Source of the DNA: Labyrinthula sp. Ha
Taxonomy: Eukaryota; Sar; Bigyra; Labyrinthulida; Labyrinthulaceae
Assembly: GCA_015227615.1 (NCBI GenBank)
Contig: JAALGZ010000056.1
Span: forward strand, 154,328-218,327
Length of the DNA: 64,000 nt
Reading direction: 5' to 3'
Shown here: piece after piece, positions 30,915-42,063 of the stretch
Layout: each line of letters begins with the position of its first letter
How positions within the stretch are numbered: the first letter of the stretch is position 1
The notes under the pieces: generated by a model
What the model saw: only the letters and a program-made list of their open reading frames with translations
The model's database searches: none
What the model was told of the DNA's origin: nothing
Made by a program: the position numbers and the translations under genes

Positions 30915-33789
30915 TTTGTTTCTTACAGTGGAATTTCCGTATTGGTCGTGTAGAAACCTATTTTCATTGGTGCAAGCAAACCAATAAAATGCCAGGACAA
31001 AATCCTGCCGGCTCAGTATGGCATTACTGGGAAGATCCTTCTAATAAAGCGATAAATCAGTGTGTATCTCTCTAATGCAAAGAACTAAATATTACCCTGT
31101 TAACTTTTATATAAAGTCACTTGTTTGTATTTAGATTCATTTTCTACTATCTTTACCATAGTTTTTTATAAGAAAATCTCCTATCAAGGTTTTTAATCTA
31201 TTCATTATATACTCCTGTGCATAATGAAGTCGGGAGAATTCTTTTCACGAACCTTTAGAAGTTTAAGGCTAAATAGGACTTTTCTGTTTGTTTCATTTCT
31301 TTTTCCCTCTATCCGAATTAACTCTAATCTTTTTCATGAAACACTAAACAATTACCTTTTTGTATCTGTTCGCAATTAGAAAAAAGTATATTGTTGAGCT
31401 GCAGAAAAGTATTTAAAATCTAAAACTATCTAAAAATAAAAAAATATCTTTTTGGGTGGCGAATTTTTATTTCAACATTTTCTTCTGTAAAAGAGAACTA
31501 AATTTGTTTGTTTTTCAGTGGGTCAAAAGATCAAGAAACTACATCTTGCACAGCTGTTATGTCTTTATTCAGAGAAAATAAAATAACAAGACATGAAACA
31601 CTAAAATTTTTTTATTTTTGCTTTTTCTTGCTCCTTTTTTTTTGCAATCTTAACCTGTCTTGATTGGCTTCCAAAAACCAAAGAATCATACTCAACTCCA
31701 TTGTGTACAAGAGGCCATTTTTATCACATTTATTCTTTACTGTTCATTAAACCAAAACTATTTAATAGCACCATAGTATTCCTAAGTACTTTGAAAACCT
31801 TTCCCTTCCCTTGGCGAAACCTTAGCTATCAGTTCCTTTCTCTTTCTATCTAATTGCCAATAACAAAAAAAGAATATTCCCACATAACCTGAAATCAGGA
31901 GTAAAGGAGAGGGTGAACTTTGAGGTATTTAATTACATGGGCATGGAGAAGATGCTTTCATCTTTTCATGATTCAATACTATCAAATATATTATAGTTTT
32001 TTATTTCCTTCAATTTCTGTAGAAGGCTGAATAAATTGAGAACCCAAGGCCAGCGGATAAATACTATTGCAAAAAAAATAAGTTAGCCTTAATAAAACTC
32101 ATTTTTTACAACGAAGAAACAGACAATGCGAAATATTGAAGTACTTTTATTAAATTTTATTATGATTTGTACTTGCAAGTATTATTTTTCTTGAGAGAAA
32201 CACTTATGCTTAGTACTGAGTTAATAAAAATATATCCAGATCTAGCAGATGTCATTAAAATATTTGTTAACGTGCAGTTAGGACAGATTTAAGTGGGCTT
32301 ACCTTGTGGCACATACTCACTTAACCTGATGAACTTCTTCTTCATTGTTTTCAGTTGATTCTTTCGCCATTACACGTTGAGATTAAAACTAAAGTTCTTA
32401 GAAGATTGTCTTTCTGTCAAAGCAATGTAATATTGTTTTCCTTGAGGTTTAAATTATATGCATAAAAAAGCATATTACAAAATCTATTGAAGCGGATCTT
32501 TTACTTCTTATAAGAGGGAAACTCCAAGAATCAATTATTTTAGCAAATCTGTTCTGTCTCTTAAAGTGTACTTTATCGCATCAATTATAAAGTAACCTCT
32601 CTTCAAATGTATTTTATCCTACACAGCTTATTTCAAAAACTCTTCTTCTACGTCCTTTGGTTGAAACAAAACTTTAACTCACAACAAAAGATATCCAATT
32701 CTTTTCGCACATTAAGAGAATGAAAAAAACTACGCATAGCACACGTAAAAGAGGAAGAATATATCTTCGTTGCAGTACTTCTTGGGAGATGTTGAAGAGT
32801 ACCACTATCACCTAAAGATAAATTGGTCTTCTTTGAAATTATTCGGTTTGTGGTGAAACTTGTGTTATGTATAAAACTAAGTTCTCGGCAGAGTAAAATT
32901 AAGTTCGAATTTACTCTTTTTAGTAGAGTAGAACAAGTTGGGTGAATTTGGTGAGTTTCGGAGTTTTGTGTAAAGAGTTAATCTACGTCGAGACCTAGCG
33001 ACAAATAAGAAGCAGTGAAACTCGAAAACAGGTAAAAAGTAGAATATTTTCTTGGCAGTTGACCATATAAAATCCCGGGAGGTTATAAAAAAAGAACGTT
33101 GGATTTTCTTCACTCTTTATCTCTAGCTGTGTAATTCTCAGCAGGAGAAGATACCCTAGCTTTGCGTGTGGCTTTTCCAGAAACATCTTTTTATTTTGCG
33201 TTAACTCGATATATACTTTATCCGTTACCGGTCAACTTACTAAACGTCACACAGTCTACCTATTCCTCGCTATCTTTATAATGTTAACATTACGTTAGTA
33301 AAAAATGGTTGGTTTTACGAAAGTTCAGTCCTATTAACGTAAAAAAATCGGAAGTTAACGTTCCAATGCTAACGATAGCAATGCTTAAATGTACTAGTAT
33401 TTCAGGAAACTGTATCTTTTATTTCCGACAAAACGATGATGCATTACCACGGAAGAAAACTTTGTAACCCCCTCACACGATATACGAAGGAGAAGATGTT
33501 TGGTATACGTATTTAGCTGACTAGATGATATAAGGAATGAACCCGGTATTAAGCATAACAAACTGAAGTATATGTTATTAGGTGACATGGTGACCGGAGC
33601 TTACTGGTTATACCCAGATATATATAGAAGATGTACTGCCGTAGGGAAGGTTTCTTTAGTTCGTTGAACAGAAGTGGAAAACCGGTTGGGAAGTTTGTTG
33701 TAAGAGTTCGTAGAATATTTCTCGGCGGAAACGTTTTAAATAGCTTTTTGGTTCAGCAGTCTTATTTATGAAGAGGGCGTGTTATCAAA
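30915..33789. other. Gene-free stretch
   Basis: AT-rich with T and A runs, and no recognised gene. Around 33.28-33.38 kb, several TTAACGTT/CTAACGATAG-type motifs cluster 400-500 nt before the Zn2Cys6 gene. Similar TAACG motifs recur near 42.35-42.41 kb. Confidence 0.5.
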
Positions 33790-34026
33790 ATGAAACAGTT
33801 CGTTAAATGGAAGTCTTCTTGTGAAAGATGTAGTAAGAAAAAAAGGTCTTGTGATAGTAACAAACCATCATGTTCTCGTTGTCTTCGAGCAGGATCGGAA
33901 TGTACGTACAGGCCTATGAAAAAACGGATGACGAATGCAGAATGGAATTTGCTGCAAGTTGTGAGCAAAGAGGTTTGTACATTTTCCGACGAGGAGAAAG
34001 AGATTTTGAGGTTTTTTCTCTGTTAG
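33790..34026 (+). CDS. Zn2Cys6 (fungal-type) zinc cluster mini-protein, 78 aa
   Basis: The Cys pattern C11-x2-C14-x6-C21-x6-C28-x2-C31-x6-C38 with basic SKKKRS between the first Cys pairs is the Gal4-type DNA-binding binuclear cluster. Such domains are common in fungi and known in some amoebae. The rest (TYRPMKKRMTNAEWNLLQVV) is short. No middle-homology or activation region is seen, whereas typical members exceed 400 aa. GT..AG segments near the stop would add only a few residues, so the product remains tiny. It may be an isolated DNA-binding domain acting by competition, or the first exon of a gene whose later exons I cannot find. Confidence 0.75.
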   Translation: MKQFVKWKSSCERCSKKKRSCDSNKPSCSRCLRAGSECTYRPMKKRMTNAEWNLLQVVSKEVCTFSDEEKEILRFFLC

Positions 34027-37000
34027 AGTGATTTTTTTGAAGAATTGTTCCTATTGAAGGATAAACAAGTTCTTGATGCTAGTTGTTTAGGTTATGGTTT
34101 GAGTTGATTTTCTTGAAGCTGGGTGAAAAAATTGAGATATAGGTTGGTTGTGGTATTTATTTTAGTGGTATTTTGATTTATATTCTTTGCGCAGTGTAAA
34201 ACCGAATCGCGTTTCATTTAAAAGTCCAAACTGTGTTTACCCCCATGTTCAATATAAAAATTTCCAATCCCATTTTGCTCTGATTTCTTAAACATGCCAT
34301 TTGTAAATTAATCAGTATGATCATGAACTGTTGCTTTCTATAGCTCATTATCAACTGTAGATACCTTTCTTGTTTTTTCTCATCTCCCAAGTTTTTGTTG
34401 TTAATTCCATGCTTAGATCTATTTCTATGTGATTCTAAAGTTGAAACTTCCATTTTTATTGGATTTACAAGAAAGATTTTAACTCAAATTTCAACTATAA
34501 TCCGTAGAAAAAAAATTAACAATACTTTTATAATTGGTAATGATTACTGATATAAACTTTGGACTTTAAATGATAAACAATTTCTTCAGATCATTTTTCA
34601 GGGACTCTTTGTTACTATTAAAGAATACATTACACAAGAACACCCTGTAAGGACTGGTTCGAGTTACCCGGGATGTTGTTTTTGTTTAAGCCTCCAGAAA
34701 AAAAGTGGTATTCCAATGTTCATTTACGAAGTTTTTCAAACTTAAATTCTAATCTACATTATCGCAATTGTTCCAATGGCACGCATTACTGTAAAGGAAA
34801 ATCATCTACTTATCTTATTTGCTTGGTAACACTTTAAACCTCAATGGGCATAAAAGCAAATCTCTTTAAGCGCCAAATTAAGTATTGAATCAAGGACTTT
34901 GATAAGCTGGTTTTCCATTGAGTTATAATTGCATTAGCAACAGAAGATATATTGGTTCTTGTGAGCACCAGGTCATGAAAGTTTGCATACTATGTATATT
35001 AATAAAGCTCAATGTCCAAAAGAAAATATAGGGAATAGTCCGTAGGTTGGTTACCAGACTGCATAATGCTTGTTTGTTTCAGTTAAATTAACTATCTTAG
35101 ATCTGTTAGCCAATAACTAATTTTGTTCAAGAGTATTCACCAGTTGATTACCCTAGTTTTATACAAATTAGTATATTATAATCTTGTTCCCTTTCCCTTT
35201 AAGCAAAAAAATTAATAAGCTTATTAGGTACTTAGTACCAAAGAGACTTAATACATATACTGATAACGTTTAAGCTGAAGTATCTTCCTGATAAAGATCA
35301 TTATCAAGTTATTGATGCTTAACTATTACTGGCACTAGCTATGAAAGACTTGAGTAAGAAATTTTCGTAATTCGCTTAACTATAGAATAATGGATCCTGT
35401 GAAACCTGTTTGAACAGAGCTAGACTCCAGATTTACCCAGTTTGCTAGCATTTTGAACAAATTTTTCTATCTTGCAAATTGAATTCTTTAATTAGGAAAT
35501 AGAGTTTGAGGAAATCTAAAGATTCCAATTCATCATGATATTAGTCGCACTAGAATTATTACAGCCATATTAAACCTTAAACCATGATATAGCACATGTA
35601 ATTTTGACTAAAAACCTGTTGCTATAAGATATTACTTTTTGTACTAATGCCTAGTCCTAGCAATTGGTGTTGTAGCTTAGCAACTTATCCTCTATAAGAT
35701 TTATCAAAATATGAGAAATTATTAACAAGAACATTCTGGTAACAGGTTTTCAGCTGAGTTAATTAAGAATATAACTTACAGAGTGAGATCATGAATCTGA
35801 GGCCAACTTGCATGCATTAATCACTAATCATATGGCGCTTAACATTATCACTTGAAAACTTTACCTCCAAAAAAGCTGTGTAACGAGTGAAACTACTACC
35901 TAGCATCAAAATGCTCTTCACATCTGGTGTATTAGTCAACCAAAATCATTTCAGAGGACTTTGCTTTCAACAGCGAGATTAGTGCTGGGCAATGCCTAAG
36001 CTGGTAGTATTATTCTCTGCTAGTGCCTCTAGAAAATTTATCCCTATGTAGCAATATGAAAGAGTGGCAGCTAAATACGTTGTAGTTTGCCGAATCTTAG
36101 TATAGGAAATTATAGGTATGGTAAGGTCCCTGTGCGGGAATTTGTACCTGCAACCTGTAAAACTGCATGCAGGAAGAGAAACCGCAGTATCTCTAGCCAT
36201 TGTGAGCTGCTGTGTAACACCTGAACATTAAGAACTTGCGGGTAAATTATATTCTCAATTGGGATAATTAAAAAACGAGCATGTTCCTTTTCTACAATAC
36301 TTAAAATAATTCAACTAAGGTCTATTAGCTTTAGATCTCAGATTCTTTTGGTTTGAATGAGATATTAAGCTTCTATTTATTCAAACTTTGGGATCTTTAG
36401 TTGTCTTACTAAGCACTTTAGTGTTAATGTTTAAAATTTAGTTTTTTCATATATTAGGTCTTAAATCTCTTGAGAATAATATACTCTTAGTAAGTCTGCT
36501 TACCTATGTCTTCAGTATATTGTTGTTTTCCTATAAAAAGGTCTAACTCAACGAATTAATGAAATATGAGTTTTTTGACATTGCATAGCATAAGTTCCTT
36601 CTTCACACCTTCCCAATATAAATATAGGATACGGAGCTATTTAAATATTTATGTACCGCGTGTTTATTAACTACAGGGTGTCCTTATACGCTCTCATGCA
36701 TCCCACTCCTGTACACAGAGAACAGCTATCTTAACGATAAATTGACGAATCTAAGCCCTACCTTGTTGTATTCTCTTTAGATATACACCTATTTTTGTTG
36801 ATATTGGGACATATCAGCACTGAACTAGAGATAGAACCTTCATAGAAGGTTTTTTTTTCAACAAATAATACACGTGTTTTAGTTAAAGTAAGTTTCAATA
36901 GGTCAAAATTAAGATATTAATAGCGCCGATAAAATTAATAGCGGTGTATTCACGTTAATGTTCCGAGTATTTCTATTTTAAAAATACATTTATCAGAAAT

Positions 37001-39277
37001 TTTAGAACTATTTATATAAGGGGGTATGGTTCTTATATATCTGTGGGCTCTTTCTGCTTATGTTGTTCTTATTATATTCCTATTTTTCTGGAAGAATTGG
37101 CTTCAGCGGCAGTGGCACATCAGGTATTAACAAATTGTGTTAATTACAGCAGGTAGGGCGAAGAAAGGGGCAGCTCCTTAAATTAGCTCAAGACTATTAG
37201 GTTGTAGCACATATATCTCTGTAAATTATTACTTATTATTGTATGATCCAAAGTGTTAAAACTTCTCTGAACTCAATCCATGCACTAACTTGCAGGGCTA
37301 GAAATAAACTTAGGTATCATTAGAGCTGTTATCTTTATTCATCACGATAATATTAGTTTATTAACGGGAAAATACTTACTATTCAGAGCTAGGAAAATTT
37401 TGTAGTAATTTATTAGTACATTTTTTCTCCTCTCTCTATTTGTTGATTAAGTTTTCTTAGTCTGGGTAAAAGCACGTTATGTTCCGAACTAATTACGGTA
37501 TTGTTAAAATGACCTCTCAAATGCAGAGGCCAAACATTAATAGCTATCAAAATAAAGTTTGAAGCATAAGGTTTCTTGACTGCTATTGATTCACAATTAC
37601 TTGATACAATATTTTTAAAATATCAATTGTAATATTCCAGGTTTATACTTTTCTTACTCATTTTTTAAATGTTGCGAGTGAATGCTAATCTTAGTTCTAT
37701 GATGACAGCACTATTAAAAGCAAGATGCACTTAGTCTATCTGCTATGGTGACTTTCAAGAACTTTACATTTAGTACGATCGAAAATAAATCATAGAATAG
37801 CAGGTTTCTAGGGTTTAATCTTGGTCTTCCTTTATTACAGTTGTTTTCCAAAAAAATCGTACAGTAGAAATTGTCAACCTTCATTACTTTGAATCGAAAA
37901 CACATGGAGCTTAACTCTTGCCTACATCATATTCCTGGCTACCTTTTATATATAGGTACTTAATCTCGGTTACACCATCAAGGCTCTGTAAGATCTCCAT
38001 TTTAGTTTGGATCTATTGAAATTTTACTATTGAAAGTATGAACTTGATACTTCAATTTTTTTCTTATTGCAAAATTTGATAAGCTAGTCTTCTGAGAATT
38101 GTCCTGAGCAAATTTGAAATATTTTATTTCATAAAAAGTAACCATAATATGTAGGAAAATACTTATGATGTTTACAAGATACCTGAAACCTTTCACCACT
38201 TCTACAGGACTGTGGCTTTAGCTATAAGAAACAGGGATGAGATGTCAGCTAAGCTGCGGCGTCACTATTTCATTCCGTTATTTTGTGATTAGGTAAGAAG
38301 TACTCAACTTCATCGAGGTCACAAATTCTCTAATTATTTTATAGCATCGACTGACATTTTACAACCACGAAAATGCAGTTAGGAAAAGAGCTCAAATAAG
38401 CATAGAGAAACCGTTTCAGATTAATATTAGCGGATATTTTCGAGTAGTAGCATATGATGATAACAGATTATATTTGTTTAGGGATTATATGGTAAGAGTA
38501 TAGCAAACCCTGCATAAAATTACTTGGTAAGTGAGATTTTCATGTATGATAAGAGCTTTGGACTTGGTAAAATCTTGGAGGTTATTCCTAGCTCAGGGAC
38601 TAGTCTACCGCAAACAAGATTGTATTGAGAAATCTTTAAATTAGGAACAAATGTATTTTTTAAAAGACCTACAATTATATCATCTATTAAACTACTAAAT
38701 TTATAAAATGATACGTAAATAAAACTCTGCTCCAAACAATATGGAGTATCAATGAAGGGAGTGGTGTACAGCTTTAAAGCTATCTCGAAAATTGGAACAT
38801 GCAGAGAGGCTAAAATAGAGATCAAGTTAAGCCCAAAGTTTTTTTTATTTTAAATTTACTTAATAATGCAAGACTAGAATTCTATATTAGTAAATTAATA
38901 TAAGAGAGGAAAGTTGAATCACAGAATAAATTACCCCACCTTTTCTTAGAACCTTACACAAATATATCCATAAGAAATGGTTCCCTCTGCCCAGCTGAAT
39001 TAATCAACAGAAAGAAACTAAAATCTGAAAAAGAAAGGTTTTTGTGCTTAGCTGTAGAGGATGCTCAGCTAAAAGGCACACAATTGGGCATGTAGTTGCT
39101 CGAGGCAAGTCATACTGCAAGAGTTAGTAACTCTACTTTCGAGAGAACATTGGCATAAAGCAACTAAAACCAAAAGCTTAAAATGAAGTAATACATACGT
39201 TATTTTCATATTTTTGTCACAAAAGTTTACTTTAGAAGGCAAGACTAAGTCTACGACATAGCATTAGAAACAATTAT
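34027..39277. other. Long gene-free stretch (5.2 kb)
   Basis: No convincing frame on either strand. It holds one tRNA-like remnant at about 36.14-36.20 kb. No long repeats were recognised by eye. Confidence 0.5.
36131..36203 (-). other. tRNA-like remnant (possible SINE head)
   Basis: On the minus strand, AATGGCTAGAGATACTGCGG resembles a D-arm/A box. GCAGGTACAAATTCCCGC (plus-strand position about 36134-36151) resembles a T-arm with B box, with a weak stem. No acceptor stem or clear anticodon arm. Confidence 0.3.
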
Positions 39278-39350
39278 GGTCCAGCACGGGCTCGAACCGT
39301 GGACCTTGGTGTTATTAGCACCACGCTCTGACCAACTGAGCTACAAGACC
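39278..39350 (-). tRNA. tRNA-Ile (anticodon AAU)
   Basis: A 73-nt cloverleaf: acceptor GGTCTTG/CTGGACC (one T-T mismatch), D arm AGCTCAGTTGGTCAGAGCG, anticodon arm TGGTG-CTAATAA-CACCA giving AAT, and T arm CACGGTTCGAGCCCGTG with a perfect B box. AAU is the usual eukaryotic Ile isoacceptor (read as IAU). No intron. The first T4 run downstream on its strand is over 50 nt away. Confidence 0.96.
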
Positions 39351-39619
39351 TTTGCTTAGTGCAAAGACCCATCGAAAAAATAGGCTCCCTCTATGGGCGC
39401 ACTGTTAAGTCTCGTTTGCTATAAAACTGATCGAAACAATACATAGTTAAAATACTGTGAATTAGCTGACCTATTAATCCCTCCATATCACTTTCTTCTC
39501 ACTTACTAAAAAGAATAATTTCTGGTAGTTCATTCCTATTTTCTAACTGCTATACCCTAATATTAAACTTTTGGCTTATCTTGTCTAAATTTAACTTACA
39601 AGAACCCTAAGTGTGAAAG

Positions 39620-41023
39620 ATGAGCAGTTTTTTTGGAAGGAAGTTCAAGAAAGATAAAGACCAAGAGAAAGAAAAACTTCTTAGGTTCACCGACGCTAGT
39701 AATCCAGATCATGTTACGAACACTTACGAACCTTTAGACCCCAAGCTTCAAAATTCTGAGCCCAAGGTTGATAAGAAATCGAAGAAGAAGAAGAGTAAGA
39801 AAAAAAGGAAATCCAAAAGAACGAAAAGAAAACATAAGAGAACTACCCAAGATCCTGGTTTTGATGAAAATGATTTCCCTCCTGCTGAAGATCAAATGCA
39901 GCTTCCAACTCTTGACGAAACTGAGCAAATTTTATTGCATTTACACTCTGAATTGACTGCTTTTTACACAATTTATAACCCCAAAAACGTTGATGAAGAC
40001 GTTTTGACAATCTTAATGCAATTTTTTATCGATGTTGGAGATACTGAGCTTAATGAGAAGCTCAAGAAGAAGTATGGGGCCGATCTTAACGACTTTCGAC
40101 AAGTTCAGGAAGAACAGAACTTTCCACCACCTCCAAATCCAAAAATTTCTATGCCGCCGCCTCCAAGTAATCCCCCTGATATCGAAAGCACCTTGCCGCC
40201 ACCTCCCCCACTGAATATAGCTGCCTCTAATGTTTTTTATTTCCTGCCTTTTATTTTTTAGATGCCTTCTAACGATTACATGGCGCGAACTATTGATAGA
40301 GCGAAACGAAAGAAGATGGAAAGCGAATACGGGATCAACCTACCGCCTCCAGCAAGTATGGAAGATTCAGGTCCAATGGCTCGATATATGAGTGCTGAGG
40401 TTGCTAAATCTTTGCCAAGGAGTTTAAGTAAGAGAAATGTTGATGATGAGGAGTTAACACAGTATAAAGAAGAAAAGGAAAGACAGAGTATGAGTTTAGG
40501 AGAAGATGAAAGAAATAGCTTTGCTGCTGCCTTAGAAGACCAGATGGAGGATGCTGAGAAAAGTGATGCGGAGGGTGAAGATTCAGAGGAAAATTTGGAG
40601 GATTCTATGGAGGAAAATGATGATCTGTTTAAACTCTCTGCTCTTGATGAACCATTTGGAGAGGATGATTTGGAGCCTAGAGATTATATTGAAGCCTTTT
40701 ATTCTAAGCACGATCCAAGTAAGTTGGATCGTGAAGATGGAATTCAAAAATTTGTTAGATGGGTTAATAAATATTCCCTTGAAGAATTAAGTACAAAATT
40801 GGAAGCAAAGTATGGAGAAGGTCTTTATGATTTTACAAAACTAGCTGTAAGAAGGAAAAACTTAGAAAAAATCTTGACTGATTTTTACTTGCAGCATGAT
40901 CGACCAAAATTGGATACTAGATGGACTATATTGAAAATCCTTGCATGGACTTTCCAACATGGATTACCTGCGTTGAATAAGAAGTTTGATACTCGATATG
41001 GTTTGCCGGTAGTTCAGCTATAG
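39620..41023 (+). CDS. Protein with three FYxxY(N/D)P-type helical repeats, two exons
   Basis: The 457-aa product results from joining 39620-40231 and 40262-41023. A lysine-rich stretch (about 52-74) is followed by repeat 1 (about 110-158: FYTIYNPKNVDEDV to KKYGADLNDF), two PPPP blocks (about 169-197), an acidic middle, then repeats 2 (about 345-396: FYSKHDPSKLD to KYGEGLYDF) and 3 (about 403-454: FYLQHDRPKLD to TRYGLP). This FY...P.K...KYG motif occurs in many protist proteins with unknown roles. Proline-rich blocks may bind SH3 or profilin (inference). Finding repeats on both sides of the intron supports one gene. Confidence 0.72.
40232..40261 (+). other. 30-nt spliceosomal intron
   Basis: Begins GTTTTT, ends TTTTAG, is pyrimidine-rich throughout, and sits after codon 204 in phase 0. 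Read through, it gives a stop exactly at its last three bases. The next exon continues the same protein type. Confidence 0.7.
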
Positions 41024-41267
41024 TTTCAAAAGTGTTCTGCTTTTTAACATATTTTTAATTTTAGAAGTCACTATGTGTATTTTTCATATTCGCCACAACT
41101 TTATCTAAATAATTCTTAAAGTACACACGTTACAACTCCGCAAGAAAACACAATAAAGCATTACCAGGGAGCAAAACAAAAATTTCTACTATTCAAATCC
41201 TAGGCAGTAAAACAAAAACCTAATTCAAAACACATAATTGCTAAATAAAACAATTTTGAATAAAAAG

Positions 41268-42063
41268 TCAAGAAAACAGTGGGTTGCAATTTTGTCCTCC
41301 TCCATCAGTATCTAAATTGCAAGGAAAACTATCTTCAACAAGAATGTTGATTCCGCAAAAACATCCTGCACTACGTTGAACTCTGTCAGTGCAAACTTGT
41401 TCAATCTTATCATTCTCATCAAGAACAATTTCACCGTTTAGACACCTTACAAACGTATTTACACTTGAACAAAATCCAGAAGGTTCTACAAGACCAGAAG
41501 TATTCTTGCAAATCACTGCAAATGCAGAGTCAACTCCACCATCTAAAGGAGGTTCATTTCCCTCAACTTCATCCCCATCCTCGTTATCAGAAGAAAAAAT
41601 GAGTATCAAGACTCCAATTAAAATTGACATTCCCAACAAAAAAACAACAAAGATTTTAAGACCACGTAGAAAAGCCGCCCTTCTCTTACTCTTAAGCTTC
41701 TTTTCCTGTTCTTGGTCATAGATTTCTTGAGGTTTTGTAGAGATCTCAATCTTTTCACCTCGTGCTTCAAGTGCTCTATCTCTGATTAATAGTTGCTCTC
41801 TGTGCTGTTTGAACTGCGGTGTGTTTCTGTACATTGCGATGGACGCTTCTTTAATTTCCTCGTCAGTAAGATTACCTAAAAATTAGATAGAAACAAAAAG
41901 AACTGTCTTTTAAAGCTTGTGCATTAAGGTAATGGCGTGGAGCAGAATAGTACATCATCTTAGTAGAAAACGTGTCATCACTGAAATTTCCATCTGACTG
42001 ATAGATCTCCATATTTTGCTCATTAAACTTATAACTACTTTGGGTACCTGGTGTTGAGTTCAT
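41268..42063 (-). CDS. Single-pass membrane protein with Cys-rich C-terminal domain, two exons
   Basis: 255 aa after joining 41904-42063 and 41268-41875. Not recognised. Residues 1-124 are polar and charged (QEQEKKLKSKRR just before the membrane). One transmembrane helix lies at about 125-147 (LKIFVVFLLGMSILIGVLIL). The outside part has an acidic stalk and eight Cys (VICK, GFCS, VRCL, QVCT, CFC, FPCN, QNCN), so probably four disulfides. There is no signal peptide, so type II topology with the Cys domain outside or lumenal is likely. The intron join yields LKDSNLTDEEIKEASIAMYR, clearly sense sequence. Confidence 0.72.
41876..41903 (-). other. 28-nt spliceosomal intron
   Basis: Begins GTTCTT, ends TTTTAG, with TCTAAT ten to twelve bases before the end. 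It splits an AGT Ser codon after its first base. Its length is not a multiple of three, and removal joins two long open frames. Confidence 0.8.

Noticed and set aside
35979-36200. 73-residue minus-strand frame
   Set aside because: Overlaps a tRNA-like remnant and shows no protein family features.
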